From Pogostemon cablin (lineage: Eukaryota; Streptophyta; Magnoliopsida; Lamiales; Lamiaceae): a DNA stretch of 64,000 bases. Numbering within the stretch: position 1 is the stretch's first letter; each line of letters begins with the position of its first letter. This document shows positions 33,535 through 45,976 of this stretch, piece by piece. Under the pieces are notes generated by a model that saw only the letters and a program-made list of their open reading frames with translations, was not told where the DNA came from and made no database searches. Position numbers and translations under genes: made by a program. The stretch spans positions 226,355 through 290,354 of the forward strand of contig CM042970.1 in the NCBI GenBank assembly GCA_023678885.1, read 5' to 3'.

Positions 33535-33753
33535 CAAATTAAGATATATGTATATATATACTATATTAATTAGCACTGTACTAATTAATTATCACTTTTT
33601 ATAAAAATGTAATTTATAATAAAATAATTCATATTAACATTATAAATGGACAATATATTATCCACATAGCACCGCACTAAGGGTTAGCATGCTATTCATC
33701 TTCACACCTTAAGTTTGCAAGAGAAAGTGACCCTGCACCATGTATCCTACTGA

Positions 33754-34250
33754 GCAGTGCATACATGGTGCAATCTATTAACCCGTGCACGCATTCTAGT
33801 TTTTTTTTTTCCTATCCATTCTTTTCCCATTTAAAATATAAAGTAAATAAAATAAGCAAAGGTTAATGTGCTTTCTTTTCGATTCAAGCTCTTTTTTATT
33901 ATTTGCACTCTTATTTAATTTTTTCATTTTCTAATCTAGCATTATTTTTAATCATGCCTCATATTTACCTTTTATTTATTTTTAATTATAATATATTTAA
34001 GCAGTGCATACTGGCATACATGGTGTACCCTATTAAGCATTTTTTTTCTTTTTTGGTCTTATCCATTCTTTTTCCATTTAGAATAGAAAGTAAATAAAAT
34101 AAGCAAATATTAATTTGCTTTCTTTTCGATTCAAGCTCTTTTTTTTATTTGCACTCTTATTTAATTTTTTTATTTTCTAATCTCAGCATTATTTCTAATC
34201 ATGCCTTATATTTACCTTTTATTTATTTTTAATTATAATTTATTTTATAA
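33754..34250. repeat. About 247-bp imperfect tandem duplication
   Basis: Copies begin GCAGTGCATAC at 33754 and 34001. Both continue through CTTTCTTTTCGATTCAAGCT, TTTGCACTCTTATTTAATTT and ATCATGCC(T/C)ATATTTACC. Confidence 0.85.
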
Positions 34251-34329
34251 TCTAAGTAATTTAAGCCATACTTATATAATCAAAGAAGGATTATACAATT
34301 AAATTAGAAACAAATATACGTCATGATTT

Positions 34330-34331
34330 AA

Positions 34332-34364
<33 letters not shown>

Positions 34365-34378
34365 AATAATAATAACTG
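34330..34378. repeat. AAT/AAAT microsatellite
   Basis: Uninterrupted AAT units pass into AAAT units and back to AAT. Confidence 0.9.
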
Positions 34379-35089
34379 ATAAAATAAATGTTATATAACT
34401 CTAATAAAATAAAATATAAAATGAGTGTGATGTTATATAACTCTAATAATTAATTAATTTAACTATATAAATTAAGTTAATGTTATTTTTATTATTTAAT
34501 TATTAATAAAATTTTATTTTAAAAAGAATTTAGGACTGTAAATTAAATAAATTAATTAAATTCACGTACAAACTCAATGAAAATAACAACAACAAAAAAA
34601 CAACTTAATTAACTGCATAATCAAAAAAATTTATATAGTATAATTTAATTTGACAAAAGAGATGGTAGCGTGTAAGTAGGTGGAATATTACTCTTTAAAA
34701 AATCGAATACTACTCTTTAAATTATACTGTCTCACATTAATATTTAAATATTTTCAATTTGGGTGTAATACACTTTAATAATTATATTTTCTTTTTTATA
34801 ATGTGACCCACACAAAACAATTAATAATGTATCTCTATGGGCCCACACATACCACTAATACAATTACTCATTTTACACTAAAATATTATTTCTCTCCTCT
34901 CATTACACATTAAAATATTATACTCCTTATTCAAGTGCAAAATGCGAACTTAACTATTATTGCTACCTTACTTGTAAAAGTTCATTAAATATAATAATAC
35001 TCTCAATACTATATTTAATTACATAATATTACTTTTTTTCATGCTTTTAAGGTTATAACTTTTATTCATTTCATAAATTATTTATAAAA
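34379..35089. other. AT-rich intergenic DNA
   Basis: About 34770-34950 resembles a worn Stowaway interior (GGGCCCACACATACCACTAAT and ACACATTAAAATATTA), but the termini are not preserved. Nothing else seen. Confidence 0.4.
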
Positions 35090-35298
35090 TATTCCCTCCC
35101 TCCACTTCTAAGGTATCCATTTTACTATTTTTTGTGTGGTCTTCAAAGTTATTCGTTTCTCCTATTTAGTAAAAAAGTACACAATATGGTCATCACTTCC
35201 TCTTAATACAACCACTCACTTTACATATAATAATAATAATACTCCTTAATCCACGTGCAAAAAGCAAATGAATACCTTAGAACCGAACGGAGGGAGTA
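35090..35298. mobile_element. Stowaway-like MITE
   Basis: TATTCCCTCCCTCCACTTCT and ACCGAACGGAGGGAGTA form the termini; the interior has CTTAATCCACGTGCAAAAAG. Confidence 0.8.
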
Positions 35299-37850
35299 AA
35301 TTTAATTTGACAGTTATTACTTTTCACTTTTCATGTATATTTTTCTATTAAAAATATTATTTCGTTCTTTAAATTGTTCATGAAATATTATCAATTATTG
35401 AATGCAATTTTTCCTTAATCAATTATTCATTTTTATTAAAAGTATTTATCACTTTAACATGTAAGGTAAAATCAATAAGTTTTATTAAATTTTCTATAGA
35501 ACATTAGAGAAAAAATATTAATTTTATTAAATTTTAAATACAATTAAATAACTAGTTCAAATATTTAAAATTAATCCATAACTTCCTATAACTAGTTTAA
35601 ATAACGCTATTGATCCATTTAATAAGGACCAAGGTCCAAATAAAAATTAAAAAGCCAACTGCATAAATAGATATATCAGTAATCTAAAGGTATGAATTAT
35701 TGTTTAGTGTTTTCTGTGCATTCTAATTAAATACTAAATATGATGGATATCAATTGTAATTATTAATCGACCAAACTAAATTATCGAACCCAAATGACAT
35801 ATTATTACCAATTTTAATACCACTACAGAATAATTTAATATAAACTACATAGTAGAAAATTAAATAATTAATTAAATTAATCATTGGAGAAAATAATGAG
35901 ACTTGATCAATAAGAGAAACAACAGTTTTATAGAAATTCGGCTAATAATAATTAATCTGACTTTCTAAATTTACGATTATTTATTCATGCAGATGATATG
36001 AAAGCACACCACATAAGCATATTAACCCATCAAATATGATTCAATTCCAAATTCATCCTACGACACGTATATAAAATAATGTAATCAAATGTTATCAATT
36101 TTTTTTAGGCTTATGCCATTTCTACGAAGAAGAGTTTTCTGTGACTAGAAATCAATAATTATAGAAAAATGTAATCACGTTTAATTATTCATGTAATGTG
36201 TTCGTGAAATATAATATTGTAATTAGTTATCACTTTCACTGTTAATGTTATCATTTTTCTTTAAAAATGTTGTCGCTATTCCTTTGAATGATATATTGTT
36301 ACTGAAATAATTCGCGTCAGCGTTATCTCTTTTCATTAATTGGGTATACTTTTTTATTATAAATATTATCATTTATTATTATTCATACATGAGTATTTCG
36401 GTTAGAATCCGACTCTAGTATGTCCCTGAATGAATTATTACTGGTATAATAATTCAAATGAAAAGTTAACACTATATTTGATCGGTATTAATTTTCGTAA
36501 TCAATACTTAAAAAAATTTTAATATGTAAAAAATAAAATTATATATTAAACGAATATTAAAATTTAGAGTTATTTTGAAATGTACCTGTTGCACCTAAAG
36601 GTTTATAGCGTAAAATTTAGGATATGGTAAGTAGTTATTGTATTTATTTTTTAATTATTTTATTTTATTTTATGGTTATGATTGAATGAAAATCTAACCT
36701 AATAAATTATATTATCCAAGTGCACTGGTGCACTATAGTTTAATTCTAAATTTTAAACTATTATGTATAATAGTGTGTATGCTCCATGATATTAAAATTC
36801 ACTGAATTTTCGATAATTATTATATATAATATGCACTTAAGTGAATTTAGGTATCTTTTGAATATGGGTGCAATATGGAATTAATAGTCATTCTATAGTG
36901 CACTTGATGCATTGGTGCACATGAGTGCTTATAGAATAAAAGTTATGGTATATTGTAGTTATTGAATTTATTTTTAATTATTTTATTTTATTTAGTGGTT
37001 ATATTTTATATAAAAATATGATCTAATAGTTTAAATTATCTATGTATGCCAAGTACACCTCAGTCTAACACTAAAATTAAATACTACTAAGTAAATGTGA
37101 CACCTAAAAATTTTATTGAATGTACAACTTGAATATATTATTATCTCATGACGAATTTTATTTTAACATTATAATGAAGAAAAAATGCTAAAACTTGTGT
37201 GCACCCAAGAACAACGTGCGCTCAGATATTCTTTAGTATTAAATGGTATACCTTTTAATATAAGTACGTGTATCCTTTATTTATAGAAAAAAATATAAAA
37301 AATTTAATAAAAGTGTATACCCTTTAAAATAAAATGGTGTACACTTATTAATTACTTTTCAGAATAAAATGTTGTACCTTACATATTTTGTGCATATGGG
37401 GATACAAGAGACCAACTCAACTTGAATTATTTACTCCCTTCATTTTAGTAAATAATGCACATAATTTTTGTGCGCGGAGATTAAAAAAATATTTTTTTTT
37501 ATTTATAAAGATAGATAAAGTTATTGAAATGTGTGGTAGAAATGAATTTTTAAAAAAAATTAATGAATAATATATGTAAAATTATTATGATGTGTAATTT
37601 ATATTTTAAAAAACACTTGTTGGAAGTGTTGGGACTAATAATAAGGAAAAGTTTAAAGTAATTAGAGTAAGGAAGTATAATTATTTAACACTTAATTTAA
37701 AAAAAAGTTAGAAAAGTAAAACGTTAAGATAATTTTACTTGGGAATTGTGATATAATAAAGTACAGCTAATAAACAGACTATTGACAGCTAATTGAGAGT
37801 AATATAATCATTTTTACAGAACTCATCCCCTTACCCTCTACTATACACTA
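35299..37850. other. AT-rich intergenic DNA
   Basis: No gene recognised. About 36577-36730 and 36880-37060 share a diverged block around GTGCAC(T)TG-TGCA, TTTATAG(C/A)-TAAAA and TTTTTAATTATTTTATTTTATTT, so a small repeat family is present twice. 37430-37700 may be a worn Stowaway (TTTACTCCCTTCATTTTAG ... AGAGTAAGGAAGTATAA). Confidence 0.4.
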
Positions 37851-38340
37851 CTGCCGGTCAACTAACTCAAAATTATCATCGGTGAAAAATCCATTGATAA
37901 TATCGACACCCTTATCCATCGAATCTAGATTCATGGATACATCTACCGTAGATTTGGCTATGCCAGTCGCTCCATACCTTCGGCCGGAAGATACGAAGGG
38001 ATGCATAGAGTGCAGTGGAGGCACTAATCGACGCAGATTGATTGTAATGAAGCACATCCAAACACTACGCAAGACCAGATCTGCAAGGGGTGTCGGGGTG
38101 GGTGGATACACTAATCGTTTACCAGCCGAATTCAGTGGTGGGTGTAACCGCAGAGGTCGGTGATGGCGTCGGTGACAAAGACAGCGTGGATGGCTCCTCA
38201 GGGGAGGCGCGGAAAAGTGGTAATTGGCAGTGCAAACATTGCTTGCAATCCCGAAGAGGCACGAAATGGTGCATAGCTGAATTGCTTCAGAAAAGTAATA
38301 TGCAGGGTCGTCTATGTATAACTATATTCGTAATCTGATG
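37851..38340. other. Balanced-composition block, unassigned
   Basis: About 490 bp near 50% GC stands out in AT-rich DNA. Frames of 82-93 codons exist on both strands but none shows a family motif. It could be a decayed exon or captured gene fragment. 38341-39335 after it shows nothing. Confidence 0.35.
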
Positions 38341-39335
38341 ATCTGGTCTTAACCATCTCTTAAAAAAGGCTACTCTTGCTCGTCCATAGTTTGTTAACTT
38401 CGTTGTCAAGATTATACGAACAGTATAAGTCTTTCTTTATTAATGCTTGTTATGGCTTATAGTTTATAATCATTGTGTATAAAATGTGCTTCATAGGACT
38501 CATTCTTGATCAATACATGAAGACTTCTATTATGCTCATGCAGATGAGATGCGCATATATATTTTTCTTGTCACTCTAACACTGTCCAAAGAAAGTTTAG
38601 TAAAGAAGAACTTCCAATTGAAATAATCTACTCACTGGTCCAAAGCAGATTGTTGAGTTGCAAAGTTGTGGATTGACAAAATGTATAAAATGTTTATTTA
38701 CTAAGATAAAAGGCGATGATATTTTTGTAGTTGATAAGTTCTGATGGGCATGGTTTTAGATGAGAAGCTAAGATATATGATTCATGTATAAAATATTTAT
38801 TTAATGAATACAACAATAAATTCGACAAATCAATTGGATATTAGTTCATTAACTAAAAATGATAAAATGTTTGTCACTTGTGGAATAAACGAAAAATGTT
38901 GAACATATAGAGATGGTGAAATTGATAGTGAATTGATGTAGGTGCAGAATATTAAAGATGCAGTGTCGTGTGATGAATATTGGGTTGACTGCAGTGCCTA
39001 GGTATAAAAAGCAATTGGTGAATGGGGGTGCCGGAGGGGTATGAAATTGAAAGGGGTTAGATGCTGCAGTGATGAGGTGTGTGTTTGAAAAGGGCTAGAT
39101 GATGCAGTGCTGAGGTGTGTTAAAAAGTTGGTGAATGGGATGCCACATTGAATCAACTGCAATCAAACTTGATCTTATTCTTTTGCTAAACTCAATAAAG
39201 CTGTATTGTTGACATCATCTTTTGACTAGTGACTTGCAACATGTGCTGTGCTGACCTAAGTCACGTGTGAATTTGGATTACCAAATCTGTGCAAAAATTT
39301 CGAAATTGTAAGATAATAATAGGATGTATAAAATA

Positions 39336-39564
39336 TACTCCCTCCGTCCCTTTAAAGAGATTCTTTTTTCAATTTTGAACGTCTCATCCAAAGAATTAAT
39401 TTTCTTTTTTTACACACACGGGACCAACACACTCTTACTAATACAATTAAAATATGAGACTCACAATCTCACCAATACAACTACCACTACACATTAAATA
39501 ATAATATTGCTTAATCCTTGTACCAAAAAGCAAAAAACCCTCTTAGTGAGGGACGGAGGGAGTA
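39336..39564. mobile_element. Stowaway MITE with canonical termini
   Basis: TACTCCCTCCGTCCC and GGGACGGAGGGAGTA are perfect inverted repeats, the best preserved Stowaway ends in the window. Confidence 0.92.
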
Positions 39565-39672
39565 TAAGATATGTATTTAATACATTAATAATAGTTTAGA
39601 CCTTTAAAAAATATTTTTAAATTATAAAATGATAAGGCATGTAGTGGGTTACATTGCATGGAAATTAAGAAA

Positions 39673-39876
39673 TACTTCCTCGTCTGATTCTAAGGTATTC
39701 ATTTATTTTTTGCACGTGGATTAAGGAGTATTATTATTATATGTAAAGTGAAGAGTTATATTAGGGGAAAATGGTGGACTATATTGTGTACTTTTTACTA
39801 AATAGAGAAATTGATACCTTTGAAGCGGACACAAAAAATAGTAAAATTGATACATTAGAAGCGGACGGAGGGAGTA
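39673..39876. mobile_element. Stowaway-like MITE
   Basis: TACTTCCTCGTCTG and GCGGACGGAGGGAGTA form the termini; the interior has TTTGCACGTGGATTAAGGAG. Confidence 0.85.
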
Positions 39877-40035
39877 TAATATTTTAATGTGCAGTGAGTT
39901 GAAAGATATAATAATTTGATGTATAGATGATAGTTGTATTAGTGTTGTGTGTGGACCCATAAAAATAAAGTGATTGATTTATGTGGGTCTCATCTACTAA
40001 AAAATGTAACTCTTGTAGCGGGACGCCTTAATTAG

Positions 40036-40268
40036 TACTTCATATATCCACTGTCAATCTATCAATTTTACCATTTTGGGTCGTCCATCCTTAATCTATC
40101 CATTTCCATTTTTGGACTATTGGGCCCACACCTTCCATTAATAAAAATAAAATATGGGACTTACACCATCCATTAATACAACTACCTACTACACATAAAA
40201 TAATAGTAATACTCATTAATTCACGTACAAAAAGTAAATGGATACTTTAAGGATGGACGGATGGAGTA
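40036..40268. mobile_element. Stowaway-like MITE
   Basis: TACTTCATATATCCACTG and AGGATGGACGGATGGAGTA form the termini; the interior has CCCACACCTTCCATTAATA. Confidence 0.75.
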
Positions 40269-40328
40269 GAATGTAACTCTATTAATGAGAAAGTAAAATA
40301 AACTTAAAATTAAACTATGAGTACAACG

Positions 40329-40604
40329 TACTCCATCCATCCCTAGTTCAACTTCACACTTTCCGTTTTGGTCAACTCCAATTTCAATTTCACACTTTCA
40401 TAAAAAGAAAAGGTACATAACTAATATCCCTCTGACATACTTTAATTTCAAAATTGTCATCACCTTTTTAATACAGATAACATACTTTATCATTTACTCA
40501 ATTAACCAAAAATACCAAACTATCCCAAAGATTACTCAAAAAGTAATTTTCTTAATTTGCGTGTGTACAATAAATATGAAGATGAAAATGAGATTGAGGG
40601 AATA
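40329..40604. mobile_element. Stowaway-like MITE
   Basis: TACTCCATCCATCCCTAG at the left and TGAGATTGAGGGAATA at the right; directly adjoins the next MITE. Confidence 0.65.
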
Positions 40605-40810
40605 TACTTCATCCATCTCGTGCAAATAACACCATTTGCTTTTTGCACGTAGATTAAGGAATATAATTATTTTAAGTAAAGTAGGTAGGTGTATTAGAGA
40701 TATGTGATGTGTAGTGGTGTACCCGTTTTACTAAAAGAGGAAAATTGTGCAATTTGGACGAGACGCTCAATATAGTAAAATGGTGCTAATTGGGCGAGAT
40801 GAAGGGAGTA
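40605..40810. mobile_element. Stowaway-like MITE
   Basis: TACTTCATCCATCTCGTGC and GGGCGAGATGAAGGGAGTA form the termini; the interior has TTTTGCACGTAGATTAAGG. It ends about 220 bp before the HMGA-like coding sequence. Confidence 0.8.
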
Positions 40811-41030
40811 ATTTTGAATAGTGAAGTAAAGAAAGAAAAAAGAAAAACACGGGAGAATGGCGTGGGTAATGGGTTGAAGCAGTGAGGTCACGACACGCAC
40901 GTTGTATGAGAAATGCATAGCAGGATATAGATTCCCAACATAACTTGAGCCCTTGGATGAGAAGCTGAAGAGGAACCCTGACCGTAGATGTAAAGACATT
41001 AATTTTAATCTATAGATATTATACTTTGAT

Positions 41031-41654
41031 TTGGGGTACAACTACCCATGTACCTGGTATCCAGCGCCATTTTCGACTACTCTGCCTCAATATCCAGAGG
41101 TACAATTCTTCTTCTTTTTCTTCTTCTTCTTCTGTGTTGCAATCAGGATGATTCTTGGAAAATGTCAGATGATTATGACAGCAATTAAAGGTTTGAACGA
41201 CCCCAACGGATCAAAAAAATCCGCCATATCCAAGCACATCGAAGCCACCTATGGGACCCTGCCCCCGGCCCACTCCACCCTCCTCACCCATCACCTCAAC
41301 AAGATGAAGTCAACCGGCCAGCTTTGCTTCCTCAAGAACAACAATCTCATTCCCGACCCCAACTCCCCGCCCCGTCTCGGCCGCGGTCGCCCACCCAAGC
41401 CCAAATCCAACATCCCCTCAGCCGCCCTTCCCCTCTCGCCCCGTCCCCGTGGTCGTCCCCCAAAATCCCGCGACCCAGCTGCTCCTCCGCCGCCGCCTAA
41501 GCCTAAGCCTCAGCCTCTTTCTGAAAAGAAGCGTGGCCGCCAGCCCAAAGCACCCACTTCTGCTGCACCTTCTGCCGTCGCAGGTGGAGCCCCTCGCGGC
41601 CGAGGAAGGCCACCTAAGGTGAAGACCCCTGCGGCTGCTCCTGTCGGTGCTTAA
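41031..41654 (+). CDS. HMGA-like protein (GH1 domain plus AT-hooks), one intron
   Basis: A chromatin architectural protein that would bind AT-rich DNA. Exon 2 (41169-41654) encodes a linker-histone globular domain (TAIKGLND, KKSAISKHIEATYG, LLTHHLNKMK, about residues 3-55) and then four AT-hook-like motifs: GRGRPPK, PRGRPPK, KRGRQPK (core degenerate) and GRGRPPK, in a proline-, lysine- and alanine-rich tail. Plant HMG-Y-related proteins have this layout. Before it, LPQYPE (41082-41099) matches the usual residues preceding the domain, followed by GT at 41100 and an AG at 41167-41168, implying a 69-bp intron with a TTC-rich tract. Upstream, the frame has no ATG before a TAG at 41013. Either translation starts inside the intron-like region (ATG 41149), a further 5' exon exists, or the start was lost. 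GC content is far above the surroundings. Confidence 0.8.
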   Translation: MGYNYPCTWYPAPFSTTLPQYPEVQFFFFFFFFFCVAIRMILGKCQMIMTAIKGLNDPNGSKKSAISKHIEATYGTLPPAHSTLLTHHLNKMKSTGQLCFLKNNNLIPDPNSPPRLGRGRPPKPKSNIPSAALPLSPRPRGRPPKSRDPAAPPPPPKPKPQPLSEKKRGRQPKAPTSAAPSAVAGGAPRGRGRPPKVKTPAAAPVGA

Positions 41655-42104
41655 GCCTAATTGTTGTTTTTTTAGGCGTAATTCATGGAAGTTTGAGTTC
41701 ATTTATAAATTAGGAGGTTGATTATTGTAGTTTCATGTATATTAGAAATGACATGGGATTCTTGCTTTTAATCCAAGTACTTCTTCTCATTTAATTATGC
41801 CTTCTTTTATATTTTTACTTGGCATTAGTATTATTTTTGCAAATTTGGTTGGTTTTGTTCCATTTAGGAGGAAAGCGCATTTGGACATGGTACATCACTG
41901 TCACTGTTTTTTCTTTATTTGGAGAATTAATTATGGGTTAAAGTTTGAGAAATTGCATGGTAAAATTAAGGGGCTTCAAAAGAAAAGTTGCTCTGAAGTG
42001 TAGGTGTTTGAATATAATTTTGGCGGGTGAAAGAGTCACTTTGAATTAATGAAAGCTAGGGTTTTGCTATGATTTAAACAAGTACCCCCAAGCTAGGTTT
42101 TTTA
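41655..42104 (+). other. Probable 3' untranslated region and flank of the HMGA-like gene
   Basis: T-rich sequence after the stop. No clear polyadenylation signal was picked out. A 68-codon frame at 41797 has no recognisable motif. Confidence 0.4.
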
Positions 42105-42644
42105 TACTTCCGTTCCATTTCAGATGATACACTTTTTATTTTTGGTTATTTTATAAGGTAATGTTGGTTTAAGATTTTCAAATCTGGGTTTTGATTTTCA
42201 AAACCTACATCCATATTTTAAAAATCACTCATATATATACCTACTACATTATCTCTCCTCAATTAATACATTTTTTTCTTTATTTTTTATCTCTCATTTA
42301 ATTTTTTAAATAAATTAATATATTGATTTGACATAAAGTTAAAATATACTCTACTCAAAATCCAAAACAAATATATAACACATCATTCATGGTTTTCAAA
42401 CCCTACATAACTCAAATCAAACATCACCTAAAAGTTCGCACATTTCTAAAAAAACAAAAATTTAAACACAATTATCATTCACTCATACACTTTATTTATA
42501 AAAAAAACTACTCATACCTAACACACCTAACATATTTTATCATTTACTTTATTTTAAAATTATCATAATATCCCTAAAAATTATCACTTTTCTTAATATT
42601 CGTACATAAGGTGGGGTGCAAACATTTGTGGGACGGATGGAATA
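42105..42644. mobile_element. Stowaway-like MITE holding a Tourist-like MITE
   Basis: TACTTCCGTTCC at the left and GGGACGGATGGAATA at the right are Stowaway termini. The 540-bp length is explained by the 272-bp Tourist-like insertion at 42157-42428. Confidence 0.65.
42157..42428. mobile_element. Tourist-like (PIF/Harbinger) MITE
   Basis: 272 bp with ends GGTAATGTTGG and CAAACATCACC, flanked by TAA on both sides (42154-42156 and 42429-42431). An inverted copy of the same family is at 60835-61105. No transposase. Confidence 0.75.
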
Positions 42645-42696
42645 TTCCCCAACCAACCCATTTTAATGATTACATTGTTTTTTAATTAAAAAAAAT

Positions 42697-42747
42697 ACTC
42701 CACTCATCTGATCCTAGGAATACTTGCATATTATTGCCTCTGAGAGT
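42697..42747. mobile_element. Left fragment of a Stowaway split by a CACTA element
   Basis: TACTCCACTCATCTGATCC resembles a Stowaway left end, and the partner right end (GGGACGGAGGGAGTA, 47478-47492) lies beyond the CACTA element. The pairing is inferred. Confidence 0.5.
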
Positions 42748-42756
42748 CACTACAAG

Positions 42757-44006
42757 TAGGGATGGCAACGGGTAGGGTACCCGCATTTTTTGGGTACCCG
42801 AAACCGTATCTGATTAATTTATTACTACTCGTATCTGTCCCATAACCGTTTAAAATACTACTTGCAATACCCGTATCCGTCTCGTACCCGATTGTTCCTA
42901 CCCGCGGGTACCCGAACCCGTCAAACCTGTTTTTTTTTTAAAAAAAACCTAGAATAATAAATTTCAATTCTCAAATATAAATGTGCCTACAATTCCTCTA
43001 ATGAATTACAGAATCAAAGAATAATAGTCATGAATTGTGATGTGAAATTATGAAAAAAAAATAAAATTATAGGATAAGTATTGCCATACAATTCCTCTAA
43101 TGAATTACAGAAAAGTTATTAATGTTGTTACAAATAAATACTCCAAAAGAAAAAAGATTGCGTTGGAAACTCACATTCTATAAATATAGGTTGGATTGGA
43201 ATTTAATCATTCTTTTTATGTCATTTTTTAGTATATACCGTACATGCTTTAGAAAAGAGCAGCAACATCAACTGCTTCAAGCGCCGTTTCCAACAATATT
43301 GCCGCCGAGGCTGGCCGTGGAAACAGACGCCGGGAGTACGGCACTGGGCCTTGGAGCGCGGATAAACTGTTGCTGAGATGAGGATGCTCTAGACGCCGGA
43401 AAATCAGGCTGACCTGCCTGATGCAGAAACTCCCGGCGAGAGAGAGACCAGCGTTATTGCGCTGGTAGATACAAGAAAGACGGCCGCAAGATGAAGCTCA
43501 CCGACCTATGATGCCGGAAAACCACCATTAACGGCGAAAATCACAGATCTCGTGGTAGAGTGGATGGTAGGGTTCTTCTCCAACCTACACAAGCGCGGCG
43601 TGAATAATATGGGGGGGAGAGAATGACAAAGTGAATGTTATCTAGGGTTTTGAGTTTGTATTTGTGACTAATAATGTGTATATTTATTTACATATTAAAA
43701 TATGTAACAAGAACTACTAGTGTATAAATGGTGAAGATATCTCTTTTTAAATAAGGGATCAAGTGTTCGAATCCTTCATACAACACATACATACATGTAT
43801 TAACGGGACGGGTATATGCGGGTACCCGCTACCCTTATCCGTTTCGCTATTCGGGTAGCGGGTATCCGAGGGGGTGACTCCGAACCCTAATGGTATAATT
43901 TTTTTCCCCAAATCCGTCCCGAACCCGTTTATAGGTACCCGAAACCGTCCCATTAGGGTTTGATCAGATCGGGTATCCGGTAAAACCCGCGAAACTGCCA
44001 TCCCTA
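42757..44006. mobile_element. hAT-type non-autonomous element inside the CACTA terminus
   Basis: Ends TAGGGATGGCAACGGG and CTGCCATCCCTA, flanked by the perfect 8-bp repeat ACTACAAG (42749-42756 and 44007-44014), the hAT duplication length. Both ends are rich in GGTACCCG-type repeats. The interior (about 43250-43640) is much more GC-rich than the rest and has no recognised transposase motif. Confidence 0.85.
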
Positions 44007-44599
44007 ACTACAAGAAAGCGGAAGTTTAGCGATGAAAAATTTTCGTCGCTAAACTGTGTTAGCGATGAAATTTGCTCGTCGCCACGAGTCGACTCTACAG
44101 GAGCGTAGCTAACTTGGTTTGCGACGAAATTTTTTATTTTCATAGCCAAGTTTAGCGACGAAAATTAAATTTCGTCGCTAAATGTTAACGGGGAAAATTA
44201 GAATTTGTTGCAAATATTAACGATGAAATTTATATTTTCGTAGCAAATGTTTGCGATGAAATTTATGTTTTCATCGCAATTGTTAGCAATGAAATTACAA
44301 TTTCATCGGTAAAATGAGCGATGAAAATTTCAAAATTCATCGCAAGATTACCAACAAACCTACATTTTCCTTGCCAAATAACTGAATTCATCTATTCATA
44401 TTATATTTTTTTTAATAAATATCTAAATTCATTATAAATATATAATTTGTAATATGTCAAATTTCAAATTCTCAATTACAAAAAAATATTAAAATTGAAA
44501 TTGAACAATCTTGCAAAAATCATTACAAATGACATTATTTGAATTCCTTCTAAAGTGTTTGCACTTCAAGTCTACAACTAGTTGTACATATTTAAAAAA

Positions 44600-45976
44600 A
44601 AAAAAAAAGAGAAAATGAGTTGTCGTCCCAAGAGCCGTGAAACCTGTCAATAAAAGAAATAAACATGAGTAAAAGAAACAAGAAGACAGCTAACTTAAAC
44701 AAGAACCAGATAATCAACAAAATAATTGAATGACAAAAAGAAAGGAACAACAAAATGACAATAAGAAAGCTAAGTGAGTTTGGAGAGAAAAGACTTGCCA
44801 TCTATTGATGCCATTAATGTTCAATCCCAATCTGTAGCCTTGCTGAAGTTAAGTTGTTTTGGCATAGATAGTAAGATGCTCACATTTTCTATAAGAAGAT
44901 AAAAGAAAACCATCCTTGTAAATCATGCTAATAAGAACACTTCTTTTTTCTATCCTAAAAAAAGAGAACATGATCAAATCATTGAGTTTCTATCCTAAAA
45001 AATATCTAACACCATTCAAATGCCATAAAACTGATGAGCGAACTGAACATAATGCCTACAGATACAATATAAATGATTTTGATAGATAAATGAAGAAATG
45101 AAGGGTTACATATATACCAGAATTCAAATTGCAATCGCAATGCTGAAGAACACTTCCTTTTTCTTCATTCGTTCCTTCCCCCACATATTATAACAGAGAT
45201 TTATCATAAAGTTATTCTAACATACATTGCAAAGCTGACAAGATGTGAGTTTGGAGAGAAAGGAGAGCATCTATTAATGATACCATTCCCTACCATTAGA
45301 TCTCAGCAAGGCAAGCAAATTTCTCCATATCTCCATTAATGCTTTATCCCAATCGGTAGCCTTGTTTGGGAGCAAAATCATGGAGAGCTAATCAACCCAA
45401 CTAAGGATGGGAACAATGCAAGGTATAAATACTTGCATTTGCTATTAGAAGATAAAAGAACCATAACAATCCTTGAAGACTAAACATGTAAGCACATACA
45501 TAAGAACTCAAAATTTAGTCATCATCACAACACAAATCATGCTAACATAATTGAATTTCCATCCTTGCAAGCTGCTCATACCTGTAGTAAAATTGAATGG
45601 CAATTTGGATGATTCTTCACCAAGAATAGCCCATTTTCTTAGACATTACCAGCAAAAACTTAAACAAAATATTGATTCAAATTCAACCCATATTTTGAAC
45701 CTACCTATGGCAAACTGTAATTAAATCAGAAAGTTTGATTCAAATTCCTCAACACAATTTCCACCAAGTCACAAGAATCAACTATCTATGAATTCAAAGA
45801 TTAATCAGGGCTTTTATGAATGTAAATAGAGAAAGTTGGAGAAGGAGAAGGTCTAACCATTGAAAAATCTTTCTCAAGAGACAAAGACGGATATGGCAAC
45901 GATTTTTTCATCGGCGACGGGTAGCTACAACAATGACAGTGACGATAAAAGCTTGATTCAAATTCCTTAACACAAT
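44600..45976. other. Interior of the CACTA element, no gene recognised
   Basis: AT-rich sequence with short stretches resembling exons of a decayed transcript but no transposase motif in any frame. Confidence 0.4.

Noticed and set aside
41797..42003. 68-codon frame after the HMGA-like gene
   Set aside because: Hydrophobic and unlike any family; probably 3' untranslated sequence.
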